A stretch of DNA of 50,271 nt from a bacterium. GTDB taxonomy: Bacteria; SM23-31. Position numbers and translations under genes: made by a program. Positions within the stretch are counted from its first letter, which is position 1; each line of letters opens with the position of its first letter. The stretch covers positions 1 to 50,271 of the forward strand of contig JANQEH010000164.1 in the NCBI GenBank assembly GCA_028278455.1, read 5' to 3'. Below are positions 30,253 to 39,216 of this stretch, in pieces. A model generated the notes under the pieces. That model was not told where the DNA came from. It searched no databases and saw nothing but the letters and a program-made list of their open reading frames with translations.

Positions 30253-30280
30253 ATTTTACAATTTTTTTCTTGAAAGTCAA
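30253..30280 (-). promoter_or_regulatory. Sigma70-like promoter facing pgsA
   Basis: On the minus strand, TTGACT (30280-30275) is separated by 16 bp from TAAAAT (30258-30253). Transcription would begin near 30246 and meet the hairpin at 30217 after about 30 nt. Confidence 0.55.
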
Positions 30281-30396
30281 GCAAAAATTTAGTTCATTCG
30301 TTATGTAAAGGACAATAATTTGAGCATAAAGACAATTACTTTCTCAGGTTGAATAAAAACCATTTTCGATATGATCCAAAGTGAAACGTCAATTAT

Positions 30397-31320
30397 ATGA
30401 TAGGCAGGGTATTAGAAGGATACGGCAGTTCTTATTCCGTACTTATCGGCAAGGAAACATACAGCTGTAAACTCAGGGGAAAATTCCGTCTTGAATTGAA
30501 GGATTCGTATAATCCGATAGCTGTAGGGGACAATGTGGATGTAACGATGATAGAAGATGGTGAGGGTGTAATTGAGAAACTTTATCCGAGGGAAAATAAG
30601 ATATCCCGTCCTACAAAATCGGGTGCATTGAAGGAGAGGATCATTGCTGCAAATGTCGATAAACTTGTTGCGGTTGTCTCTACCAGAAAGCCTGATCTTA
30701 AACCCGGCCTGATCGACAGGATACTCCTTGTTGCAGAAAGGGAGAGTGTAAGGGGAGCGATCTGTATTAATAAATGGGATTTATCCGGGGGGGGAGAATT
30801 TGATGAAATCGTAGGGATCTACAGGAAATTAAATTATGATGTTTATACTACGGATGCGGTGAATGGTGATGGTGTGGATGAACTGAAAGAAGCACTCCGG
30901 GACAGATTTTCTGTTGTTATCGGTCAATCGGGGGTGGGAAAGACAACTCTTCTAAACAGAATCATACCGGGTTTGAACCGAAAAACCCAGGAAGTCAGCG
31001 ATTACAGCTATAAGGGGAAGCATACGACTTCATATGTATCTGCTGTGGCTCTTGAAACGGGGGGGATGATAGCAGATACTCCCGGATTCAGGAATTTCGG
31101 GATATGGGGAATAAAGCGTGAAGAGATGGCAGGATTATACCGTGAGTTCAGGGAGCTGGAGGAAGACTGTAAATACAGCCCCTGCACACATTATCATGAA
31201 CCATTTTGCGCCGTCAGGGATGCTGTAGGAGAGTCTGTCTCGGAATTGAGGTACGAAAACTACAGGAGAATATACGAATCTTTCGACGAGGAATTTCCTG
31301 ATAAGGTGGAGTATAAATAG
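30397..31320 (+). CDS. rsgA: Ribosome small-subunit-dependent GTPase RsgA
   Basis: A 307-residue circularly permuted GTPase that checks late 30S maturation. An OB-fold occupies residues 1-70; then G4 (INKWD) precedes G1 (GQSGVGKTTLLN) and G3 (DTPGFRNFG), the permuted order diagnostic of the family. The C-terminal zinc domain shows CKYSPCTHYHEPFC, the Cys-x4-Cys-x-His-x4-Cys-like cluster. Length is normal. It is divergent from pgsA across 290 bp. Confidence 0.96.
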   Translation: MIGRVLEGYGSSYSVLIGKETYSCKLRGKFRLELKDSYNPIAVGDNVDVTMIEDGEGVIEKLYPRENKISRPTKSGALKERIIAANVDKLVAVVSTRKPDLKPGLIDRILLVAERESVRGAICINKWDLSGGGEFDEIVGIYRKLNYDVYTTDAVNGDGVDELKEALRDRFSVVIGQSGVGKTTLLNRIIPGLNRKTQEVSDYSYKGKHTTSYVSAVALETGGMIADTPGFRNFGIWGIKREEMAGLYREFRELEEDCKYSPCTHYHEPFCAVRDAVGESVSELRYENYRRIYESFDEEFPDKVEYK

Positions 31321-31397
31321 GGATCATAATAAATAAATGATTTAACAAAATTCAATAATTGTCATCGCTTCTGGGAAGCTATGAACAGGCAGTAACC

Positions 31398-31565
31398 ATG
31401 AGCCAGAGAGAATGCCCTTCATGCGGTATAGATGTTGATACTGAAGAAGAAATATGCCCGGTCTGTCAGTACGAATTTCCCGAGAATCCCGGCATTAACA
31501 TCAAATTGATAGCTTTTATCCTGCTCCTTCTGATGATCTATCCGTTCGTTAAAACATTTTGCTGA
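31398..31565 (+). CDS. Small zinc-ribbon membrane-anchored protein
   Basis: A 55-residue protein from ATG 31398. The first half has two CxxC pairs, CPSCG and CPVCQ, separated by 13 residues, forming a rubredoxin-type zinc ribbon. The second half is a single hydrophobic helix (IKLIAFILLLLMIYPFV). It probably sits at the inner membrane with the ribbon in the cytoplasm. Function is not recognised. An upstream in-frame TTG-like extension to 31359 is less likely. It lies 77 bp after rsgA. Confidence 0.6.
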   Translation: MSQRECPSCGIDVDTEEEICPVCQYEFPENPGINIKLIAFILLLLMIYPFVKTFC

Positions 31566-31664
31566 GAAAATATACTTGTTTACGGTCAGATAATTACTAT
31601 TTAGATTCATGCTTAAAGTCTCATCCTGCCTACGTAAAGACAAATTCTATTATGAAAAGACACT

Positions 31665-31714
31665 GGATTCCCGCTTTAGAGCCAGCCTTCGGCGGGCCAG
31701 CGGGACCTACGGGA
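31665..31714. repeat. Palindromic repeat with GGATTCCCGCTTT end
   Basis: GGATTCCCGCTTT (31665-31677) also occurs exactly at 416-428. Here it is followed by nested arms (GCC...GGC, CCCGC...GCGGG) and ends in CGGGAA. Both copies lie between genes. A third repeat family in the window. Confidence 0.5.
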
Positions 31715-31803
31715 AAGAGAAAATTAATCAGTAAATGAATGGCGTTTCAAAATTGATCCAATATAAGATATGTATGTATTGATAAAATCCAAGAGAGGGA
31801 AAT

Positions 31804-33135
31804 ATGAATTCCAGGTTTAGTTTTCTTTTTAATTATACATTTGAAGAGGCTGAGATGCCCAGAAGAGGATTTTTGAAGGGAATGGCCGGAGGATCAGCAG
31901 CGTTACTTGGGATATCACAGACAGCTTGCTCAAATGACGATCCTATACTTTCTCTTAGGGAAAGGTCAGCCGCCGGGGCAATCGATGATGGAAAACTATG
32001 GCAGCAGGTAAGGCAGAATTTCCCTGTTACCGGCAGTCTGGTAATGCTGAACGCCGCGAACCTGTGTCCTTCTCCATATCCTGTTCAAAAAGCCGTATTC
32101 GAAATGACGAGGGACCTGGACTCGGATCCTTCTTTTCCTAACCGGGATAAATACAACGATTATCGCGAGGAATCCAGAAGAGCTATAGCAGAGTATCTCG
32201 GCGCCGGAGTAGATGAGATCGCCCTGATCAGGAATACGAGTGAAGGTAATAACATTGTTATAAACGGTATTGAATTGGGTAGAGATGATGAAGTTGTTAT
32301 ATGGGATCAGAACCACCCTACAGCTAACATCGCATGGGATGTACGTGCCGAGAGATTTGGTTTTCAGGTTGTGCGGATCAGCACTCCCATGGTCCCTGAG
32401 AGCAAAGACGAATTGATAAGGACATTTACGGATGCATTTACATCCCGGACAAGGGCAGTCGCATTTTCACATGTTTCGAATGTTTCCGGGATCACCCTCC
32501 CTGCAAGGGAAATATGTTCAGCGGCGAGGGAGAGAAACATCCTGACATTAGTTGACGGTGCACAAACATTCGGAATTGAGGTTGTTGACCTTCATAATAT
32601 TGGCTGTGATTTTTATACCGGAAGTTCCCACAAATGGTTCTGCGGACCTAAGGAGATGGGTATTCTATATATAAGAAGGGAGCTATCTGAAATGTTACAT
32701 CCGTCGATAGTCGGAGTAGGTTGGGAGGGGGCTGTAAACAGCGGTGCAATCAAGTTCGAGACACTGGGTCAGAGGGATGATTCCCGGATCGCAGCAATGA
32801 AACATGCTGTTGATTTTCATAATTCGATCGATAAAAACAAAGTTGAGAGTAGAACAAGAAAGCTTGCCGGGCTGGTAAAGAGTGAGCTGAAGAGGAAACT
32901 TCCCGGAGTGATAATTCACACACCTGAAAGCGAAGAGCTAAGCAGTGGAATTGTGATCTTTACGCATAATAATATCAACCTGTCCGATGCAATGTACAGG
33001 CTTTACAGAGACTACCGAATCGGATGTGCCGTTATGGGAGGGCAGTTTGCAGGTATCAGGTTCTCACCGCATATTTATAACACAGAAGAGCAGATCGACA
33101 GGGCTGTTGATGCCGTAGTCGATATGGCTGGATAA
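31804..33135 (+). CDS. Tat-exported class V aminotransferase-fold PLP enzyme
   Basis: A 443-residue fold-type I PLP enzyme with a twin-arginine signal (MPRRGFLKGMAGGSAALLG), so it would be folded with cofactor in the cytoplasm and then exported. The PLP lysine is in YTGSSHKWFCGPKEMG near residue 279, and the conserved Asp-Gly-Ala-Gln motif appears as LVDGAQTFGIEV. The fold is closest to isopenicillin N epimerase or cysteine desulfurase-like aminotransferases. A Cys follows the signal region (QTACSND), but the lipobox is not standard. ATG 31804 has GAGAGGG upstream; ATG 31855, at the RR motif itself, also has a GAGG and is a good alternative. Substrate unknown. Confidence 0.82.
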   Translation: MNSRFSFLFNYTFEEAEMPRRGFLKGMAGGSAALLGISQTACSNDDPILSLRERSAAGAIDDGKLWQQVRQNFPVTGSLVMLNAANLCPSPYPVQKAVFEMTRDLDSDPSFPNRDKYNDYREESRRAIAEYLGAGVDEIALIRNTSEGNNIVINGIELGRDDEVVIWDQNHPTANIAWDVRAERFGFQVVRISTPMVPESKDELIRTFTDAFTSRTRAVAFSHVSNVSGITLPAREICSAARERNILTLVDGAQTFGIEVVDLHNIGCDFYTGSSHKWFCGPKEMGILYIRRELSEMLHPSIVGVGWEGAVNSGAIKFETLGQRDDSRIAAMKHAVDFHNSIDKNKVESRTRKLAGLVKSELKRKLPGVIIHTPESEELSSGIVIFTHNNINLSDAMYRLYRDYRIGCAVMGGQFAGIRFSPHIYNTEEQIDRAVDAVVDMAG

Positions 33136-33162
33136 TATAAAGTTTATTGACCTGCAGCAGGA

Positions 33163-33852
33163 CTATTCTTTAACCGGGAGGTCTTCACCTTCTCTGCGTT
33201 TAGTTGTGAAGAGGCTCTTCCCAAGCAGGAAGAGACCAATTATGATGATTATAATTGGAAAGACATAGTCTTCGTACTGAAAATAGAATGTATCCATAAG
33301 TCCGAAAAAGGCAGCGAGTACAAGAAAGATTATTGCAGGAAAAGCAGCCCAACCGAGATTTCTTTCAGAATTTTTCATGAAGAACAGAATTCCGAATGTT
33401 ATGGCGAATCCCAGAAACATAATGAACAGAAAACCGGAATTTGCCGAATAATAATCGTAAAACATATAAAACAAAGCCGCACCCATCGTATAGAGTATTC
33501 CTATCGGAATAATGAGCAGGTATGACTGCCGGTTCTGTAAATAGGGGATAAGAAATGTGGTCCCGACTATCCATAAAGCTGCAACTGCGATAAATTCATC
33601 CCTGATATCGTAGGAATTTGCGGCGAAAATGGAGAAGGCTGCGATCAGCAGGAGGGATCCAAGTATCAGCCAGGCGATGTTCTTTGTGCCTGCAAAGTAT
33701 TTTGAATAGAAAAACACAAAACCGAAGAAAAAGAATACGGAAATAAGAGCTTCAGATGAAAAATCGAGATAATAGTAATTTCTCAGCATCACAAGAGCGC
33801 CGATTGCTACAAGACTGAGCCCGAGGAAAAGCCCCGGTAAACGTGAATTCAT
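33163..33852 (-). CDS. Polytopic membrane protein of unknown function
   Basis: A 229-residue protein consisting almost entirely of seven or eight short hydrophobic helices (for example LFLGLSLVAIGALVML and FLLIPIGILYTMGAALFYMF-like segments), with a basic C-terminal tail (TTKRREGEDLP). No catalytic motif or known family is recognised with confidence. It converges on the PLP-enzyme gene, 27 bp apart. Confidence 0.7.
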   Translation of the reverse strand: MNSRLPGLFLGLSLVAIGALVMLRNYYYLDFSSEALISVFFFFGFVFFYSKYFAGTKNIAWLILGSLLLIAAFSIFAANSYDIRDEFIAVAALWIVGTTFLIPYLQNRQSYLLIIPIGILYTMGAALFYMFYDYYSANSGFLFIMFLGFAITFGILFFMKNSERNLGWAAFPAIIFLVLAAFFGLMDTFYFQYEDYVFPIIIIIIGLFLLGKSLFTTKRREGEDLPVKE

Positions 33853-34100
33853 TTTACTTCCCTTATATTTTCTTCCTTGTAGTGTATACGTTATAAATTT
33901 CCCTTAGTTGCTGTATTGGTAATGAACATATAGAGGCATTTTCCGAAAACTTATATATACATCACCTACTGGCAAATTTGTGTATGCCACGCAATTTCGA
34001 AAAGTCACTTCCCCATGATCCCTCCCATTCCGGCAGATCAGGCAATACTAAGGAAATTATGGATTTGAGGATCAGTTAAACTGCAAAGTGTGCTGTTATA

Positions 34101-36893
34101 TCAGAAATCGAATTGTATACCGAACCAGACTTCCCTTGGGATCTGGTTCAGGAGTTTAAGCCTGTTATAGTCTTCAGTAAACCGGAGAAAAGCCGCATTG
34201 TTCTCGGACTGGTCAATAATACCATCATTATTCAGGTCAGCAACAGGGTTGTATGTACTAATGCTGCCGATGTCCTGATTTTTCTCTATAAGCGGTAATC
34301 CGGTGTAATAAGATGAATTGGTTGACGGATTATAATACCTGGCCGAAGTTCTGTTGAATAAATTTCTAATGTCGAGAAAAGCGCTCAGGTTAAAACCGGC
34401 AAAGTTAAAAAATTTCTGCATTCTCATATTTGTTATCGAATACCATGGATGCCTGTATGTATTTAGTTTTCCTACATATTCACCGTTTACGGTCTGCAGG
34501 GTATATGGTGATCCGGATTCAAATATGGATGTAATTGTTGCTGTAATATTCTGGAAAGGTTTCAAACCGTATAAACCGGGTCCGTAATTCTCTGGGAGAT
34601 TTATGTTTAGAACCGTCCTGAGATTATGCCTCTTATCAAACGGGAGATAGTATTCAAGATTCTCTGTGCGGGATTCCTGAACAGTGTTTGAATAAATTAT
34701 ATCATTCTGCTCAACATTGATTTCGGAAAGAGTTTTAATCATTGAGCTTGGATCGAGGAAAGACAATGTACCCCTGGCTTTCGAATATGTATACGATAAT
34801 CTCGCCGAGAGAATATCTGTAAAACTGGCATTGATGGAAGATTCGATACCAAATACTCTTCCTTTACCGCTGTTTGTATACTCTGCGATCTTATTATCAG
34901 TTGACAGGTACGTAGTCAGATCTTCGAGGTTATATAGTTTTTTATAATACCCCGTTATGTCAAATGATGTCGTCTTGTCAAGCATCATAGTCATACCCGA
35001 TTCAAAGGCAATCGTTCTCGGGGGTTCAAGTTTCGGATTTCCGCCAATAGAGATATTTGTTCTCGCTCCGTCGTAATCCATGTCAGCATACAGACTGTGG
35101 AATGTCGGAAGCTGATAATACCAGCCGTAGTTTCCATGGACAATAATCCCTTTTTTGATCTCGAATGCCATACCTATGCGGGGATTGACTTTCAATGAAG
35201 CTTCTGCGTGCAGGTCTCCGGATGTATTTACACCTGTTATGGTTTCATCGAGGGACCGGGGATCGAGGTAGTGTACCAGCAAACCGACATCGAGATTTGC
35301 ATTCCTGATCTTTGTAGAAAGTTTTCCGTATCCTCTTAATTCCTGAGGTTCGTGTTTGTAATTTGCCTGGTATATGGACGGTTCCTCGAATGAGTTGCCT
35401 CTGTAGAAATTATCGCTAAGGTATCTTTTAGCCTGAAATCCTGTTTTAAAAGAGAAATAATTACTGACCGTCCCGTTTAGATTGATATGAGCACCCAGGT
35501 ATTTCGAGCGTGTATGCCAGTATGAATCGAGTCTCCCTGTTGTAACGAATATGTTTTCGACACCATATGGATTACCGGTACCGAATACTACAGGAATCTC
35601 AAAGTCGAAATCGGAAATATATTCATAACCGGAAGTCCAACTGTAATCGTCGATAAATTTTTTAATTCCTCTTGTCAGCTTGTTGTCGCTGTATTCCAGT
35701 GTTGCTTCATAGAAGAGATCAGGAGTCAGGAATTGAATGAATCGAAGATATGTGAAAATATTTTTTCGAGACACAGACGGCAGCTGATTATAACTACCGT
35801 TATACCTCCAAAACCACGAGTCTTCGTCATAATCCTGGTTACCGTAGAAAGCCCCAAGAGTTATCTTTGAATTACTTGAGGGTTTATAAGTCAGTTTTCC
35901 GAACAGATCGATCTGTTTAAACTGGTTATGAGGATATGCGGTAATGTTGTTTCCTGCGGGATCTTTGACATTCAAACCCGGTGTTCTGTTATCCATCGAA
36001 TTAGTTTTGCCACTGATAAATATCTTCATTCCGTTACTATTTACCGGAATCGGACCGCCAGTGGAAAATTCAAGAATATTCTCTCCTCGAGAGTTTAATT
36101 TATAACCGTCATTGCTTCCGTTCAAAGCATGCAAGCTGTTCTTGATCCTGATATCGGTGCTCCATTCTTCACCGCCATCCTTCGTGATAAGGTTGACAAT
36201 CCCGGACATGGCATTACCATTGTCCGCGTTGAAGCCGCCGGTAAGAATCTGAATTTCCCTTAGTGCGAGATTATTCGGGAATGTCCCCAGTAGGATTCCG
36301 CCGAAAAGCGGATCTCTGATTGAAACACCATCCACTAAATAGTCAATATCGGTAGATCTTCCACCACGAATGATATTCCCGTCGACTATACCGGGGAGAA
36401 TGCTCATCAAATCGTACAGGTTTTCAGCCGGAAGCCTCCGGATCTCTTCCTGCTCGATGATATGGAAAGTGCCGGTTGAAAGCTTTCCTACATTTTTCCG
36501 TGATCCAGTGATCACGATCTCTTTACTGGTGTTATCGACTACGGTTTCAAGCTCAAAGTTTACAACTGTTTCGAGATTGGAGCTTACCCATACGTCCTCC
36601 ACAACAACTGTAGAGTATCCGACCGATGAGGCTTTTACGGTATATTTCCCAACAGGTATCCCGATGATAAAATATTCACCTTTGAAATTGGTCGAAGATC
36701 CCTTTGTAGTATTTACCAGAGTTATATTCACGCTCGGCAGAACAAAACCGGTTTTTTTATCGATAACTTTTCCGGCAAGTCTGCCATAAGTGGAAGAATT
36801 ATATGAACCAGAATAAGAGGTTAATGGAATGCTCAGAATAAGGAGTACCAAGAGAAGCCGCAGGAAAAATCTCAGCTTTACATGGAACATCAT
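34101..36893 (-). CDS. TonB-dependent receptor with carboxypeptidase-regulatory-like domain
   Basis: An outer-membrane receptor of about 930 residues. A signal peptide (LLLVLLILSIPLTSYSGS) is followed by a carboxypeptidase-D-regulatory-like domain (GRLAGKVIDKKTG, GEYFIIGIPVGKYTVKAS), a plug domain (EIRRLPAENLYDLMSILPGI, DYLVDGVSIRDPLFGG) and a 22-strand-type barrel ending in the terminal aromatic signature VWFGIQFDF. I chose the ATG at 36893 because it starts a normal signal peptide; frames open upstream to 37010. An EF-hand-like loop, DLNNDGIIDQSE (coded at 34203-34238), lies in the last part of the barrel. The ligand is unknown; no TonB, ExbB or SusD gene is adjacent. Confidence 0.88.
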   Translation of the reverse strand: MMFHVKLRFFLRLLLVLLILSIPLTSYSGSYNSSTYGRLAGKVIDKKTGFVLPSVNITLVNTTKGSSTNFKGEYFIIGIPVGKYTVKASSVGYSTVVVEDVWVSSNLETVVNFELETVVDNTSKEIVITGSRKNVGKLSTGTFHIIEQEEIRRLPAENLYDLMSILPGIVDGNIIRGGRSTDIDYLVDGVSIRDPLFGGILLGTFPNNLALREIQILTGGFNADNGNAMSGIVNLITKDGGEEWSTDIRIKNSLHALNGSNDGYKLNSRGENILEFSTGGPIPVNSNGMKIFISGKTNSMDNRTPGLNVKDPAGNNITAYPHNQFKQIDLFGKLTYKPSSNSKITLGAFYGNQDYDEDSWFWRYNGSYNQLPSVSRKNIFTYLRFIQFLTPDLFYEATLEYSDNKLTRGIKKFIDDYSWTSGYEYISDFDFEIPVVFGTGNPYGVENIFVTTGRLDSYWHTRSKYLGAHINLNGTVSNYFSFKTGFQAKRYLSDNFYRGNSFEEPSIYQANYKHEPQELRGYGKLSTKIRNANLDVGLLVHYLDPRSLDETITGVNTSGDLHAEASLKVNPRIGMAFEIKKGIIVHGNYGWYYQLPTFHSLYADMDYDGARTNISIGGNPKLEPPRTIAFESGMTMMLDKTTSFDITGYYKKLYNLEDLTTYLSTDNKIAEYTNSGKGRVFGIESSINASFTDILSARLSYTYSKARGTLSFLDPSSMIKTLSEINVEQNDIIYSNTVQESRTENLEYYLPFDKRHNLRTVLNINLPENYGPGLYGLKPFQNITATITSIFESGSPYTLQTVNGEYVGKLNTYRHPWYSITNMRMQKFFNFAGFNLSAFLDIRNLFNRTSARYYNPSTNSSYYTGLPLIEKNQDIGSISTYNPVADLNNDGIIDQSENNAAFLRFTEDYNRLKLLNQIPREVWFGIQFDF

Positions 36894-37467
36894 CAATTTT
36901 ACAGCAGAATACACCATTTTTCTATCCGTTGTAGCGGGAATATCATCCCTTGCTTTGATCGAGCATACCAAACCGCTTAAAAAATTGCAAAATACATGCC
37001 ATTTGCTCATGGAAAAAGCGCAAAGAATATAATCAGGCAGTCAAATCATTTTTTTCCAATTTATGTTACGGTTGTTTCACCTTTCCGGAAAGCCTTACGC
37101 AAAGAGTTGAGAATTCTCAACTCTTTGCGTAACAAGCTCAGACTTTGGTCGAAATGATTAAGGTTTAACTTAGTAAAACATATTCTGGCAAAGAAAAAAA
37201 CAGCGCTCTTCCCTGAACAGGATTTCTCACTTTTCATGTTAAGTATTTCGGAATTAATCATTATTCACGATTTACAGTGCAAAAGATTGCACGGATAAAA
37301 TCTGTTAGAAATGCAATCTATGTTATACAAATACAAATACAACAGTTAAAGGTTTCAATATTCACATATATTTAACAGATAATTGATAATTTGTATTGAA
37401 TTTTGATTCTAACTTTACTATATATGGAAATATATTTTTTTATTCTTTATCACCTGTAATATTTGTT
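36894..37467. other. Gap between the TonB receptor and the NRAMP gene
   Basis: About 570 bp without a supported gene. It contains the 38-bp perfect palindrome at 37095-37132 and AT-rich sequence that presumably holds both divergent promoters. Confidence 0.5.
37095..37132. repeat. Perfect 38-bp palindrome
   Basis: TTACGCAAAGAGTTGAGAA (37095-37113) is followed immediately by its exact reverse complement to 37132, with no loop. A core of GAGAATTCTC lies at the centre. A TCGAAATGA segment like that of the dispersed repeat family lies about 20 bp to the right. Confidence 0.9.
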
Positions 37468-38664
37468 ATGAAGAAACTATCTATAGGTCCCGGATTGATA
37501 GTAACTGCTGCCTTTATTGGCCCGGGAACAGTAACAACTTGTACTCTAGCGGGAGCAGACTTCGGATACAGTCTTCTCTGGACGCTTGTATTTGCTGTTA
37601 TAGCGACTTATTTTCTGCAGGAAATGAGCGGCAGGATAGGACTTGTCAGTGGAGGATTAGGTCAGATAATAAACAGTAAATCACCCTCCCCGGCTGTCAG
37701 AATTCTCGGTATAATTATGGTTTTCAGCGCAATTGGTGTAGGCAATGCGGCATATCAGGCGGGGAATATAATGGGGGCCTCTCTCGGACTTTCATCATTA
37801 ACGGATTCGGGCAAATCAGTTTGGCCGATTTTAATAGGAGGAACTGCATTTCTTCTTCTCTATTTCGGGACATACAAGGTTCTGGAGAAAGTATTTACGG
37901 GATTGATAGCGGTAATGAGCCTGTGCTTTGTGATCACTGCCATGATTGTACGCCCTGACTTATCGGAAGTGTTTAAAGGGATGTTTATCCCAGCTTTGAA
38001 TGAAAACAATCTTCTTATTGCTCTGGGACTTGTGGGCACGACTATAGTACCGTATAACCTGTTCCTTTATTCTTCGATAGTAAGGGAGAAATGGGAAGGA
38101 GAAAAAAATATAAATGAAATGCGGCTCGATCTTATGGTCGCGGTTATAGTCGGTGGGATTATTTCAATGGCAATCGTAATAACGGCCTCGACTGCCTTTT
38201 TCGGAAAGGGCATGGCAATTTCAAATGCAGGTGACATGGCAGTCCAGCTTGAACCTCTACTCGGGATCTGGGCAAAGGCGGCAGTGGCGGTAGGATTATT
38301 CGGCGCGGGCATGACATCTGCAATAACTGCTCCGCTGGCTGCGGCTTATGCCTTAACTTCCTCACTTGGTCTGGAAAGCAGCCTTAAAGCAAAATGGTTC
38401 AGGACAGTCTGGATATCCATTCTTGTTATCGGTGTTTTTGTATCACTGTTAAACCTGAGCCCAATACCTGTGATAATTTTCGCCCAGGTAGCCAATGGAA
38501 TAATGCTGCCGCTTGTGGCTATTCTAATAGCAATAATAATAAACAGTAATAAAATACTCAAAAGGAATGTCAATACGGTAAAAGGAAACATAATAACAAT
38601 TATAATCGTTCTTATAACACTTGTTCTCGGAACAAAGGGAATAATCAGAGCGATCTCAGGTTAA
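37468..38664 (+). CDS. NRAMP-family divalent metal transporter with altered metal site
   Basis: A polytopic protein of about 398 residues with eleven helices. The helix-1 region IGPGTVTTCTLAGADFGYSLLW and the helix-6 region VGTTIVPYNLFLYSS align with NRAMP, but the metal-binding DPGN of helix 1 reads GPGT and the helix-6 MPH reads VPY. The usual Asp, Asn and Met ligands are therefore missing, as in some NRAMP-related groups with different substrates. ATG 37468 is chosen as the start because it precedes the conserved GPG region; TTG 37396 is in frame. A STAS gene follows after 24 bp. Confidence 0.82.
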   Translation: MKKLSIGPGLIVTAAFIGPGTVTTCTLAGADFGYSLLWTLVFAVIATYFLQEMSGRIGLVSGGLGQIINSKSPSPAVRILGIIMVFSAIGVGNAAYQAGNIMGASLGLSSLTDSGKSVWPILIGGTAFLLLYFGTYKVLEKVFTGLIAVMSLCFVITAMIVRPDLSEVFKGMFIPALNENNLLIALGLVGTTIVPYNLFLYSSIVREKWEGEKNINEMRLDLMVAVIVGGIISMAIVITASTAFFGKGMAISNAGDMAVQLEPLLGIWAKAAVAVGLFGAGMTSAITAPLAAAYALTSSLGLESSLKAKWFRTVWISILVIGVFVSLLNLSPIPVIIFAQVANGIMLPLVAILIAIIINSNKILKRNVNTVKGNIITIIIVLITLVLGTKGIIRAISG

Positions 38665-38688
38665 ATTATTAGTCTATAGAGGTTGATT

Positions 38689-39012
38689 ATGTTTAAAAGA
38701 TATAAATCAGACGACTGCGACATACTGAAGGTAAAGGGCAAACTTATGGGAGGTCCGGAGACAAACGATTTCAGAATCCTTGTCAGCGAGATACAGGATG
38801 AGGGTGAAGAGATACTCATTGTCGATCTGGAGGAATTACAGTGGATAAACAGCGCAGGGGTAGGTGCATTGATCTCAAGCTATGTTACCTATCACAATAA
38901 GAACAAGCTAATTAAATTTGTGAATCTATCACCGAAGGTCCAGGAGGTACTAAAGATAACGAGGCTGGATACAGTTCTTGAAATACATCCGACCATCGAG
39001 GATGCAAAATAA
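38689..39012 (+). CDS. STAS-domain protein, anti-sigma-factor antagonist type
   Basis: A 107-residue single STAS domain. The segment ILIVDLEELQWINSAGVGALIS contains the conserved Ser (SAG) that is phosphorylated in SpoIIAA/RsbV-type antagonists. GAGG at 38679-38682 supports ATG 38689. It follows the NRAMP gene by 24 bp, an unusual pairing. The membrane-bound SpoIIE-type phosphatase at 11629-14061 could act on it, but no anti-sigma kinase is present nearby. Confidence 0.88.
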   Translation: MFKRYKSDDCDILKVKGKLMGGPETNDFRILVSEIQDEGEEILIVDLEELQWINSAGVGALISSYVTYHNKNKLIKFVNLSPKVQEVLKITRLDTVLEIHPTIEDAK

Positions 39013-39051
39013 CATACACTGATCACAAAATTATACAGATTGATCCGCAAC

Positions 39052-39080
39052 ATCCTGCATATTCACCTTATATGCAGGAT
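39052..39080. other. 11-bp perfect hairpin after the STAS gene
   Basis: ATCCTGCATAT (39052-39062) pairs exactly with ATATGCAGGAT (39070-39080), loop 7 nt, 40 bp after the STAS stop. There is no T run, so it could be an mRNA-stabilising 3' hairpin rather than an intrinsic terminator. Confidence 0.5.
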
Positions 39081-39216
39081 TCCTAATAAACAGAATATAT
39101 CTGCATTTATATTTCAGAGCTGCGACAAATTTCAATATATAGAAAATGATCGTTACCCGATCCCGGAAAGTAAAGTCTTAAAAACAGGAGAGAAATGTGG
39201 GTATAAGTCCGTTATA

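Noticed and set aside
37061-37261. Minus-strand open frame of 66 codons across the 38-bp palindrome
   Set aside because: No family match or ribosome-binding site; the frame is explained by the palindrome.
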